A stretch of DNA of 5,762 bases from Bdellovibrionales bacterium (lineage in GTDB: Bacteria > Bdellovibrionota > Bdellovibrionia > Bdellovibrionales > UBA1609), in contig JAGRAK010000043.1 of the NCBI GenBank assembly GCA_020434645.1, forward strand, positions 4,519 to 10,280, written 5' to 3'. Both the position numbers and the translations under genes were made by a program. Within the stretch, counting starts at the first letter, position 1, and each line of letters starts with the position of its first letter. The notes below the pieces were generated by a model. It was given only the letters and a program-made list of their open reading frames with translations. It did not search any database and was not told the DNA's origin. Shown here piece by piece: positions 1-5,548 of the stretch.

Positions 1-739
1 TTAATAAATTTAGAATTGAGCGCCAAAGTACCTGCGCCGGGTAACGCGCGAGAGTGAGCTGCTCATCTTTGCCAAGTTGCAAATCGAAAGTCCACTCGCC
101 TATTGAGCGACCGAAAAAACTTCTTGAAACAATAATATACATTTCAAATACCGCTAAATATAAAACGCCAAGACTGAGTTGCGTTGCAAATTCACTTTGC
201 GAGCTCTTCACAACCGAGAGTAAATCTACTCCTGTAACGGCAATTAAACTCACCAAGAATATCAATGAAAAGGCCAAAACTATTGCGCCATCTAAAATTA
301 TAGAGGCAAAGCTCACTGATACCGGGGTGAGTGGTCTCACTAAATTGTCACTGGCGCCACGGCGAGATCCAACCTGATCTGACATAGACTTATCAGGAAT
401 TTGAAAATCAACATTATCTAGTGGCGTGAGTTCTGGCCGGTGTGGCGAGCGCACATCTGAAATTTCACGCGGCAAGGTCTCGGTTAATTTTAGCGCTTCT
501 GAATCATTTTTTTTCTTAATGGGTTTCAAAGCCTCGTGAAGTTCGGCAATAATTTCTTTTGAAGTTCTCTGAGCAGGATTTGTCAGCATTTCTTCTGGAG
601 GTGCTGTCGGTATTGAGCGGCGTAAATTTTGGCCAGCTAAACCCGTTTTTGCAATATGCTCTTTTAAGCTGACTTGTCGCTTGTGAAAACCAAGTCCCGG
701 TGTAAGCGGCTTCATTTCAAATTCGTCTGTCTGATCCAT
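1..739 (-). CDS. RDD-family membrane protein, C-terminus cut by window edge
   Basis: The reading frame is open from ATG at 739-737 to the window edge, giving 246 visible residues. Residues 1 to about 135 are hydrophilic and charged with no recognised domain; they include a PGLGFHKR stretch near residue 14 and a Lys-rich KPIKKK run at 72-77. A membrane domain follows: a hydrophobic segment at about 143-168 containing Asp150 (ASIILDGAIVL), a second at about 188-206, then GRSIGEWTFDLQLG (210-223) and LWRSI (239-243). These match the RDD pattern of a first helix with conserved Asp, a GxTxGK-like loop and a later conserved Arg. The family is a poorly understood set of inner-membrane proteins; some members have been linked to ion transport, but no substrate can be assigned here. 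The start is supported by GGGAG 4 bases upstream. It lies 13 bases after the rsmE stop, so cotranscription is likely. The long cytosolic-looking N-terminus is unusual, since many RDD proteins are little more than the membrane domain. Confidence 0.82.
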   Translation of the reverse strand, partial: MDQTDEFEMKPLTPGLGFHKRQVSLKEHIAKTGLAGQNLRRSIPTAPPEEMLTNPAQRTSKEIIAELHEALKPIKKKNDSEALKLTETLPREISDVRSPHRPELTPLDNVDFQIPDKSMSDQVGSRRGASDNLVRPLTPVSVSFASIILDGAIVLAFSLIFLVSLIAVTGVDLLSVVKSSQSEFATQLSLGVLYLAVFEMYIIVSRSFFGRSIGEWTFDLQLGKDEQLTLARYPAQVLWRSILNLL

Positions 740-752
740 GACACTCCCATAA

Positions 753-1505
753 TTATCGCATTAATCCGAGCTCATACTTTATGACGCTCACCATTGCGAG
801 GCAAGCCGTTTCGGCGCGCAGTATCTGGGCTCCCATAGTCACCGGTGGTAAGCCAATACTTTTAATTTGGGAGACCTCATCTTCGCTGAAGCCACCCTCT
901 GACCCCACAATAGCCCATATTTCTTTTAGCCCCGGTTTATTTAGCAAAGACAATTGCGCGCGAATATCAAGAACCGAGGGCCCCTCGTATGCAAATAGAC
1001 CCACGGTAGAGTCAGATGGGTTAAGATCAGTGATAAACTCCTGCAAAGTCAATGGGTTACGCAACTCCATCAGTCGCCCGCGACCGCACTGCTCAGTTGC
1101 CCCACGAATTATTTTTTGAAATCGGTCAGTACGAGAATCTGGCCAATCTTTTTTGGCGCGAATAAAACTGAAGTCAGTAATAAGAGGCTGAATTGAACTC
1201 ACGCCCAACTCCACAGATTTCTCTAATACATTTTCAAATGTTGACCATTTTGAAACAGCAAATGCCAAACGAATATACGGCATTGCAATCGGCGGGAGCG
1301 CTCGACGACCAACAACCTCAACTGTTGCTGATTTCTTTTTAATTTCAATTAGCTTCACTTCAAGTGCAAAATCTTGACCCGACACCACCTCAAACGGCTC
1401 ACCAACTCGAAATCTCGAAACTTGAATTGCATGTTTGAAAGATTCATCAATCAATTCAAATTGAGGCTCTTGAATATTTGAAGGGTCCACCCAAATTCTT
1501 CGCAT
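753..1505 (-). CDS. rsmE: 16S rRNA (uracil(1498)-N3)-methyltransferase RsmE
   Basis: RsmE is a SPOUT-fold enzyme that uses S-adenosylmethionine to methylate N3 of U1498 in 16S rRNA of the 30S subunit. The 250-residue product has the family length and order: an N-terminal PUA-like beta-domain (about 1-70), then the SPOUT domain with KSVELGVSSIQPL (96-108), ATEQCGRGR (136-144), VGSEGGFSEDE (200-210) and ILRAETA (228-234), the trefoil-knot SAM-binding elements. Two small departures are visible: GSEGG replaces the common GPEGG, and MGAQILRAETA has Gln where many members have Arg. I chose ATG at 1505-1503 because GGAG lies 8 bases upstream, the protein then begins MRRIWVD as in the family, and this ATG overlaps the prmA stop as TAATG. 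An in-frame ATG ten codons upstream lies inside prmA and would add only MGGLFVGARI. The overlap suggests translational coupling to prmA. Confidence 0.96.
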   Translation of the reverse strand: MRRIWVDPSNIQEPQFELIDESFKHAIQVSRFRVGEPFEVVSGQDFALEVKLIEIKKKSATVEVVGRRALPPIAMPYIRLAFAVSKWSTFENVLEKSVELGVSSIQPLITDFSFIRAKKDWPDSRTDRFQKIIRGATEQCGRGRLMELRNPLTLQEFITDLNPSDSTVGLFAYEGPSVLDIRAQLSLLNKPGLKEIWAIVGSEGGFSEDEVSQIKSIGLPPVTMGAQILRAETACLAMVSVIKYELGLMR

Positions 1506-2389
1506 TATTCGCGCTCCAACAAATAGCCCACCCACTCACCCAGAGTGCGACGCTCTACTATTCGAAACCCAGAAAACGAAAATTCACTGCGAAATAAATC
1601 ATCTCTTTCAGCTAAAATACCAGTCAGTAATAGAAATCCTTTTGGCGCCACTCTTTTGTGAAGATCATTTTGAAGCTTAACCAGAACGCCATCAATGATA
1701 TTGGCGACAACCCAATCGAACTCCCCTGGTATTTGCGATAAGTCTGCATCTACAATTTTAACAACCTGAGATTGATTTAAATTCACATTTTCACGAGCGA
1801 CTCGGCGAGCCTCTTCGTCTATATCATTCGCCACGACTTTGCTAAAACCCGCCAATTCAGCTTGAATGGCGAGAATGCCTGTGCCCGTGCCAACATCTAG
1901 AAATGAATCTCTATTTTTAGCAAAGCTATCAACAAAACCTGCAGCCAGCCGAGTTGTTTCATGAGTGCCCGTACCAAACGCCATACCCGGGTCTATTCGA
2001 ATTATTTTTTTGGCTTCAATTGGCGGCTCGCACCAGCTGGGCACAATCCATGTGTCACCAGCCAAACAAAATGATTGAAAGCTTTTTTTCCATTCGGCTA
2101 GCCAGTCACGGTGAGCTTCACTTTTTAGCTGCACATCTGCATGCGGGTACATCGCGCTTATAGATTCTATGAAGTGAGCTTCAGGAGGCTTGGTAAAATA
2201 TATTTTCATGCAGGTGCGGTCTTTAGTGAGAGTGACGGGCTCGTACTCTCGACTTTTTTGCTCAAACGCGAGCTCCTCTTCGGTGCCTTCAGCCCCTGCA
2301 TCAAACGCAAACGCCGATATTATATCGGCCTCATCAGGAGTCACATTCGAAACTGTAAGTATTAAAAAATCATCTTTTGACATCATCAC
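1505..2389 (-). CDS. prmA: Ribosomal protein L11 methyltransferase PrmA
   Basis: PrmA is a class I SAM-dependent methyltransferase that trimethylates lysines and the N-terminus of ribosomal protein L11 in the cytoplasm. The 294-residue frame has a small N-terminal substrate-recognition domain (about 5-90), a linker with the diagnostic DPGMAFGTGTHETT (133-146), the SAM motif FLDVGTGTGILAI (163-175), an acidic ANDID ending the second strand (187-191), and WVVANIID (226-233) in place of the family's ANIL element. GFLLLTGIL (251-259) and a closing GEWVGYLLERE also fit. The frame opens with GTG-ATG-ATG, so translation may start at 2389, 2386 or 2383; no strong Shine-Dalgarno separates these choices. 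It follows the small exported-protein gene by 33 bases and ends in a one-base overlap with rsmE. The prmA-rsmE order is also known from other bacteria such as Bacillus. Confidence 0.96.
   Translation of the reverse strand: MMMSKDDFLILTVSNVTPDEADIISAFAFDAGAEGTEEELAFEQKSREYEPVTLTKDRTCMKIYFTKPPEAHFIESISAMYPHADVQLKSEAHRDWLAEWKKSFQSFCLAGDTWIVPSWCEPPIEAKKIIRIDPGMAFGTGTHETTRLAAGFVDSFAKNRDSFLDVGTGTGILAIQAELAGFSKVVANDIDEEARRVARENVNLNQSQVVKIVDADLSQIPGEFDWVVANIIDGVLVKLQNDLHKRVAPKGFLLLTGILAERDDLFRSEFSFSGFRIVERRTLGEWVGYLLERE
1514..1517 (-). promoter_or_regulatory. Shine-Dalgarno of rsmE inside prmA
   Basis: GGAG lies within the last codons of prmA, 8 bases before the ATG at 1505-1503. It decides the rsmE start in favour of the TAATG overlap over the ATG ten codons upstream. 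Its position inside prmA fits translational coupling or re-initiation. Confidence 0.75.
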
Positions 2390-2422
2390 GTGCTACCGTG
2401 ATTTTGATGATATGCCTAGTTT

Positions 2423-2854
2423 TTATTCTTCTAATGAAGCTGTTTTACGTGGCGCCGATTTCGCCGTCGACAAATCAACCTTGTCACCGGTCATAACCGA
2501 ATCAAATTCAAGCGTCGGCAATGCTTCTCGACCATATATTTTTTCTAATCTTGCAACGCTGACATCATCTTGAACATATATAATGCGAAGCTGCCCAACG
2601 GTAACAACCAAATCGCTCAAGGATTTATTTTGATACTGGTCGTATAGTGTATGACGGCGATTAACTGAAACGACTACACCCACTTTAAGCCCATCAGCAG
2701 AACCCGCGTTGATGTAATAATCTTTTTCAGGAGTTTCATTGTTCTCCATCGCCAGCGGTCGACGTACATCAAATACGGTGACTTCTTTTGCAAGACTCGG
2801 CAATGCGACCAATGATAAAAATATAGATATGTATAGACGGCGCCAACTTGGCAT
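2423..2854 (-). CDS. Small exported protein with FlgT-C-like beta-domain pattern
   Basis: This 143-residue protein has a clear signal peptide: Arg-Arg at 5-6, a hydrophobic core at about 7-20, and probable cleavage after SLA at residue 22. It should therefore act in the periplasm or envelope. The mature part contains YYINAGSADGLKVGVVVSVNRR (46-67 region), then VTVGQLRIIYVQDDVSVARL (84-103). This Asn-x-Gly...Asp-Gly-Leu/Val-x-x-Gly followed by a G-x-(L/V)-x-(I/V)...D-x-S-V-A-x-(L/V) strand pair resembles the C-terminal beta-domain of FlgT-type and related envelope proteins. That likeness is my inference from pattern; I cannot assign a family with certainty. The last 15 residues are Lys/Ser/Glu-rich and probably disordered. 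No cysteine is present. ATG at 2854 has AAAGGGA about 7 bases upstream. It sits between fliW and prmA, 33 bases before the latter, so it may start the prmA-rsmE transcript. Confidence 0.72.
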   Translation of the reverse strand: MPSWRRLYISIFLSLVALPSLAKEVTVFDVRRPLAMENNETPEKDYYINAGSADGLKVGVVVSVNRRHTLYDQYQNKSLSDLVVTVGQLRIIYVQDDVSVARLEKIYGREALPTLEFDSVMTGDKVDLSTAKSAPRKTASLEE

Positions 2855-2899
2855 AACAAAATCCCTTTCTTGGATCGCCGTCCTGGCAATATGTACTTC

Positions 2900-2915
2900 G
2901 AGCCATGCGTGGCTC
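2900..2915 (-). other. Perfect 6-bp hairpin in leader of the small exported-protein gene
   Basis: GAGCCA-CGCA-TGGCTC (minus-strand reading) is a perfect six-pair, GC-rich stem with a four-base loop. It lies about 45 bases upstream of the ATG at 2854 and about 65 bases after the fliW stop. No T-run follows it on the minus strand, so a standard intrinsic terminator for fliW is not supported. On the plus strand a T-rich stretch follows, but no plus-strand gene needs terminating here. It could be a 5' leader stabiliser, a protein-binding dyad or an imperfect terminator. Confidence 0.4.
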
Positions 2916-2923
2916 TAGTTCTT

Positions 2924-2953
2924 ATTTAACTGTTCGGAAAAGAGACGTTACAA
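2924..2953 (-). promoter_or_regulatory. Possible sigma-70-type promoter before the small exported-protein gene
   Basis: On the minus strand TTGTAA (2953-2948) and TTAAAT (2929-2924) are separated by 18 bases, each matching four of six consensus positions. A start near 2917 would put the 2900-2915 hairpin at the very 5' end of the transcript. The match is modest and could be chance in AT-rich DNA; read-through from csrA-fliW is the alternative. Confidence 0.3.
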
Positions 2954-2981
2954 CTTGAGAAAATATTGCCGAGACGAAAGC

Positions 2982-3512
2982 CTAAGCCTGTAAATCAGGC
3001 GGCGGACGACGAAGAATTTTTACAGCACCCATTGATTGAGCCTGCGACTTTAGTGAAGTGTTTGGATTTTGCACTACACGTTGCTGTAGTTTTGAAAAGA
3101 TCGGTTCACGAATTTGCAATGAATTGTCTTGCAAGACACACTGACGGGCGGCTCGTGTCTTAGAACTGATCACAATCGGCGCTTTTAAGTTGGCCGTCAT
3201 CTGAGTCGGGTCAGCTGGAATTGTAATGATTGTCAGCATTCGACCTTCTTCAATAGACTTTAGTCCAAGCGACTCAAGATCAGATTTAGATAAATCAATT
3301 TTATAATTTTGAGCGAACAACTCAGGCTCTAAAACAGGAAATGCAATTTCGGGGCTCTCACAACTTTGTAGCCATGCAAAAATTTCATCATTGGGATCAT
3401 CAAGCAAAACGAAGCGACGGAGTTGGCCAAAACCAAGCAACCCCTCTATAAACTCCAACGTGTCTTCAGGTGATATTTCTATCTCCCCAAATCTAGACGT
3501 TTGGATCTTCAT
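2982..3512 (-). CDS. fliW: Flagellar assembly factor FliW, CsrA antagonist
   Basis: FliW binds CsrA and blocks its RNA binding, and is itself sequestered by flagellin, forming a partner switch that couples flagellin synthesis to secretion; this is known from Bacillus and Campylobacter. The 176-residue product shows the family core: MKIQTSRFGEIEI (1-13), FIEGLLGFGQLRRFVLL (21-37), FAWLQSCESPEIAFPV (45-60), a Tyr in QNYKIDL (69-74), then RMLTIITIP (91-99) and MTANLKAPIVI (105-115). The core ends near residue 140, and about 35 extra residues (Gln/Asn/Ser-rich, ending RRPPPDLQA) follow, longer than a typical FliW of about 140-150 residues. I chose ATG at 3512 because GGAGGG lies directly upstream and the protein then starts as in the family; an in-frame GTG at 3542 has no Shine-Dalgarno. 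It lies 74 bases downstream of csrA on the same strand. Confidence 0.94.
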   Translation of the reverse strand: MKIQTSRFGEIEISPEDTLEFIEGLLGFGQLRRFVLLDDPNDEIFAWLQSCESPEIAFPVLEPELFAQNYKIDLSKSDLESLGLKSIEEGRMLTIITIPADPTQMTANLKAPIVISSKTRAARQCVLQDNSLQIREPIFSKLQQRVVQNPNTSLKSQAQSMGAVKILRRPPPDLQA

Positions 3513-3586
3513 TCTACCCTCCAATACACTTATAGCCTGCACATAAATTTATGACACCGCAAGCCTGAAAAATGGAAAATCGTGAA

Positions 3587-3817
3587 CTATTTACTTTTTA
3601 GGAGGTTTGCCACGGCGCGCGTCGAGTCTGGGCGCGAGTTTGAGGCGTCTTCGTTCTGTTGTTTGATGGCCTGATAGACTTCTTCACGGTAAATACGGGT
3701 CTCTTTTGGGGCTTCTATGCCCAGACGAACCTGTTTGCCCCTGATCTTCTCTATACGAATTTTAATATTATCGTCGATCGTGATACTTTCGCCGAGTTTT
3801 CTTGTCAGTACCAACAT
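3587..3817 (-). CDS. csrA: Carbon storage regulator CsrA
   Basis: CsrA is a dimeric cytoplasmic RNA-binding protein that recognises GGA motifs in hairpin loops or leaders and usually blocks translation, for example of flagellin. The 76-residue product has the complete fold: MLVLTRKLGESI (1-12), with the RNA-contacting Leu4 and Arg6, and RLGIEAPKETRIYREEVY (31-48), with Arg44, the key arginine of the RNA-binding surface. The helix continues to about residue 54 and is followed by a hydrophilic tail (NEDASNSRPDSTR and onward) ending LLKSK. At 76 residues it is longer than the 61-residue enteric form and close to the FliW-controlled Bacillus form, which fits the adjacent fliW. AAGGAG 8 bases upstream supports the ATG at 3817. 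The leader carries a second GGA ten bases before the one in the Shine-Dalgarno, and a sigma-28-like promoter lies just upstream. Confidence 0.97.
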   Translation of the reverse strand: MLVLTRKLGESITIDDNIKIRIEKIRGKQVRLGIEAPKETRIYREEVYQAIKQQNEDASNSRPDSTRAVANLLKSK

Positions 3818-3826
3818 GGGGGAATC

Positions 3827-3840
3827 TCCTTCAACATCCT
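3827..3840 (-). promoter_or_regulatory. Double GGA element in csrA leader, overlapping the Shine-Dalgarno
   Basis: On the minus strand AGGATGTTGAAGGAG carries GGA at 3839-3837 and at 3829-3827, exactly ten bases apart. The second GGA is part of the csrA Shine-Dalgarno and reads AAGGA, matching the CsrA target core A-N-GGA. CsrA dimers are known to bridge paired GGA sites, often with one covering the ribosome binding site, so autorepression of csrA is a reasonable inference. Confidence 0.5.
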
Positions 3841-3863
3841 AGTCAAAGATACTTTTCTTCTTC

Positions 3864-3891
3864 TATATACCTTAACGGCATAACTTGTGAG
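3864..3891 (-). promoter_or_regulatory. Competing sigma-70-type promoter candidate for csrA
   Basis: CTCACA (3891-3886) and TATATA (3869-3864) are 16 bases apart on the minus strand; each element matches the consensus in about four positions. It overlaps the better sigma-28-like match and is listed as the alternative reading. A separate perfect TTGACA lies at 3926-3921 but has only TACCTA at the right distance. Confidence 0.25.
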
Positions 3892-3899
3892 TTGCTTTA
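3872..3899 (-). promoter_or_regulatory. Sigma-28 (FliA)-like promoter of csrA-fliW
   Basis: The minus strand reads TAAAGCAA (3899-3892), twelve bases, then GCCGTTAA (3879-3872). The sigma-28 consensus is TAAAGTTT, 11 bases, GCCGATAA. The -10 element matches in seven of eight bases and the -35 core TAAAG is intact; the spacer is one base longer than the commonest. Transcription would begin near 3865, giving a leader of about 48 bases that contains the double GGA element. A motility sigma factor driving csrA-fliW makes biological sense. Confidence 0.55.
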
Positions 3900-3934
3900 G
3901 GTAGACCCGGGACTAGTTTTTGTCAACGGCTATT

Positions 3935-3973
3935 AAATAACCACGCTCCTACGCGTTCCCACCATTGTTATTT
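3935..3973. repeat. Interrupted inverted repeat between the beta-propeller gene and csrA
   Basis: Perfect seven-base arms AAATAAC (3935-3941) and GTTATTT (3967-3973) flank an inner ACGC/GCGT pair (3943-3946 and 3953-3956). The structure lies 14 bases past the stop of the beta-propeller gene and upstream of the csrA promoter. It could slow or end transcription from that gene, but there is no T-run and the fold has an asymmetric bulge, so a terminator is only a weak suggestion. Confidence 0.3.
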
Positions 3974-3986
3974 AGATTATGATAAA

Positions 3987-5309
3987 TTAATTCAAGTCTG
4001 GGCTTACAACGCTGTCCAGATCTACTCTTTCGAAAATCACGATGTCCACAGAGTTGCCTCCCTGACCACGAACGCCTTGTGATGTGACAAGTACAACACG
4101 GCCGTCAGGAGACGTTGCAAGCCCTACTGGGTAAGGGTCAACAGCAATTTCAGCAAGCGGAGTCAAAGTCGCCGCATCAATTGCAGATAAAACTTGAGAA
4201 CTATTGAGCGCGACAAAAAGAGTTCTTCCATCTGGTGTAAGATCTATTGTTCTTGCACCCGAACCCAAATCTACTTTCTGTAGTCCTGGTAGACTCACAT
4301 TTAAATTTTTTCCAGCTGCGCGCAGCAGCTCATCTAAAACAGTGTTAAAACTCACTCTAGAAATGACACCGGCGGTGTTGGAACTAACATATAAAGCTTC
4401 GCCACTTGGATCTAAAACCAAATGGCGTGGCGTGGGAGCAAAGCTATTAATTGAACCCAAATACTTTTGGCGAGAAACATCAATACCAGCAACGCCTCCG
4501 CCGCGAGACATTTTGGCCACTAGCAAATAGCGACTATCTGCTGAAAATACGGCGCCACGCAAACAGTAACCACATGTTGAATCGCGATTCGTGCCGAAGA
4601 GATCGGCTTGCGAAAGTTGCTCTCCGATTGCGACATGACTCGTGTAATGAAAATCTCGAGCATCTTGTGAAGAAATATCCATCAGTGAAACTGTGTTGTC
4701 ACCCCACTGAACAATCGCAGCCATCTTATTATCGGCTGAAATCGTCACGTATTTCGGAATCGGCCCCGTGGGCATAACGCGCACGATTTCATCTGTTGTC
4801 GTATCGACAATAGCGAGCGCAGACGGTGACTGTGCCGATGGGTCATAACTTCTGCGATAATAAGTTATCCATAAATAGCGTCCACCATGTGATAGTGCGC
4901 TCTCAACCGGCTTGCCCATAAAAATATTTTTTTGACTGTCTGTTAGATTTTGATAGTACGGGTAATTAAACACTGTGGTTTCATTACGAAATAAATAAGC
5001 GTCTTTCTCACTAAACTGATGCTTGATCACTTTTAATTTTTCAAATTGAGGGTAACTATAAACTACAGTTTTACCTCCCTCTAACGAGTGTATATAGAAT
5101 TTAGTACCATCACGTGCAAATGTTACGGATTTCGGTGAATAAATATCTCGATCTCTAAGATTGATTTTGAGTCCGCTCAAGCCATCACGATTATGAATGC
5201 GCCCCTCTCGTGACATCGAAAAATAACTGTTTTGGGTCTGGGCGCTGGCCGTTTGGGCGCAAATTGATAGTGCTGTCAAAAACATCGACATTTTAAGCGT
5301 ATAAATCAC
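3987..5309 (-). CDS. Exported YVTN/YncE-like beta-propeller protein
   Basis: The protein is probably a periplasmic or surface seven-bladed beta-propeller. Blade-like segments, each with a [S/D]-x-D-[G/N]-x-x-h-h-h-h turn-strand pattern, recur in order: SPKSVTFARDGTKFYI, VESALSHGGRYLWIT, PKYVTISADNKMAAIV, LRGAVFSADSRYLLVA, PRHLVLDPSGEALYVS, ARTIDLTPDGRTLFVA and VGLATSPDGRVVLVT. Such repeats occur in YncE and lactonase-like proteins; no catalytic signature is evident, so ligand binding or scaffolding is all that can be inferred. The mature protein has only two cysteines, in CGYC (about residues 246-249), not a haem CxxCH. The start is uncertain. GTG at 5309 gives a normal signal peptide (MIYTLK, hydrophobic core, cleavage after TASA) with GGAG 11 bases upstream. 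ATG at 5291 lacks a basic n-region. GTG at 5372 has no Shine-Dalgarno and would place 21 odd residues before the signal. It is followed by csrA but is probably a separate transcript. Confidence 0.85.
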   Translation of the reverse strand: MIYTLKMSMFLTALSICAQTASAQTQNSYFSMSREGRIHNRDGLSGLKINLRDRDIYSPKSVTFARDGTKFYIHSLEGGKTVVYSYPQFEKLKVIKHQFSEKDAYLFRNETTVFNYPYYQNLTDSQKNIFMGKPVESALSHGGRYLWITYYRRSYDPSAQSPSALAIVDTTTDEIVRVMPTGPIPKYVTISADNKMAAIVQWGDNTVSLMDISSQDARDFHYTSHVAIGEQLSQADLFGTNRDSTCGYCLRGAVFSADSRYLLVAKMSRGGGVAGIDVSRQKYLGSINSFAPTPRHLVLDPSGEALYVSSNTAGVISRVSFNTVLDELLRAAGKNLNVSLPGLQKVDLGSGARTIDLTPDGRTLFVALNSSQVLSAIDAATLTPLAEIAVDPYPVGLATSPDGRVVLVTSQGVRGQGGNSVDIVIFERVDLDSVVSPDLN

Positions 5310-5403
5310 AGTCTGCAGAGCTCCAGTGGGGGTTAAATCCTTTGGCTGTAGACAGAGCAAGATGAATGCCACAAAAACTTAAGAGTTTGCGACTTTGCCG
5401 TTA

Positions 5404-5517
5404 CTTTTTACATGAACAAAAAGCTGACGATTTCTAGAAAAAAAAATTTCTGCGTCATTTTACTTTTGAGCAATACAAAGCTTCTTATTTTATTTTTGTC
5501 ATTTCTATAGACAGAAA
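5404..5517. repeat. AT-rich intergenic region with several dyads based on TTTCT/AGAAA
   Basis: The gap between the divergent beta-propeller and lipoprotein genes (5310-5572) holds several short symmetries. CTTTTT (5404-5409) faces AAAAAG (5418-5423). TTTCTAGAAA (5431-5440) is a perfect ten-base palindrome, followed by an A-run and ATTTCT (5446-5451). TTTTTGTC (5493-5500) faces GACAGAAA (5510-5517) with one mismatch, and within it TTTCT (5502-5506) faces AGAAA (5513-5517). The sequence is very AT-rich, which raises the chance rate, but the recurrence of the same half-site upstream of a sigma-54-type promoter is compatible with activator binding sites. Confidence 0.35.
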
Positions 5518-5532
5518 ATTTAAAATTGAGCG

Positions 5533-5548
5533 TGGCACCATCTTTGCT
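5533..5548 (+). promoter_or_regulatory. Near-consensus sigma-54 (RpoN) promoter of the lipoprotein gene
   Basis: TGGCAC (5533-5538), five bases, TTGC (5544-5547) and T form the canonical -24/-12 element TGGCAC-N5-TTGCW. The invariant GG (5534-5535) and GC (5546-5547) are ten bases apart as required. Transcription would begin near 5559, giving a short leader with AGGGGG 5 bases before the ATG at 5573. Sigma-54 promoters need an enhancer-binding ATPase, so the gene is probably switched by a specific signal. A weaker sigma-70 reading (TTGAGC at 5526 and TATATA at 5551, spacer 19) overlaps it. Confidence 0.7.

Noticed and set aside
54..377. Plus-strand open frame of 107 codons
   Set aside because: It lies opposite the RDD gene, has no family features, and is explained as an antisense shadow of a real gene.
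2190..2573. Plus-strand open frame of 127 codons
   Set aside because: It is antisense to prmA and the small exported-protein gene, lacks a ribosome binding site, and has no recognisable domain.
2986..3000. Five-base-pair hairpin GCCTG/CAGGC at the end of fliW as a terminator
   Set aside because: The stem is short, overlaps the last codons, and no T-run follows on the minus strand.
3898..3926. TTGACA (3926-3921) as the -35 of a standard csrA promoter
   Set aside because: The hexamer is perfect, but at a 17-base spacing the -10 is TACCTA, matching only two of six positions; the sigma-28-like element downstream is better.
4563..4574. CGYC of the beta-propeller as a haem c attachment site
   Set aside because: Haem attachment needs CxxCH; here the residue after the second Cys is Leu.
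5425..5456. A-run flanked by TTTCTAG and TTTCTG as an intrinsic terminator
   Set aside because: It is not GC-rich, the arms are short, and no gene reads into it in the right orientation to need one.
5412..5510. A 32-codon plus-strand frame in the divergent intergenic region (MNKKLTISRKK then a Leu-rich hydrophobic end)
   Set aside because: It looks like a tiny membrane peptide, but it has no Shine-Dalgarno before its ATG, lies upstream of the sigma-54 promoter, and very AT-rich DNA readily gives Lys- and Leu-rich frames. Ribosome profiling would decide.
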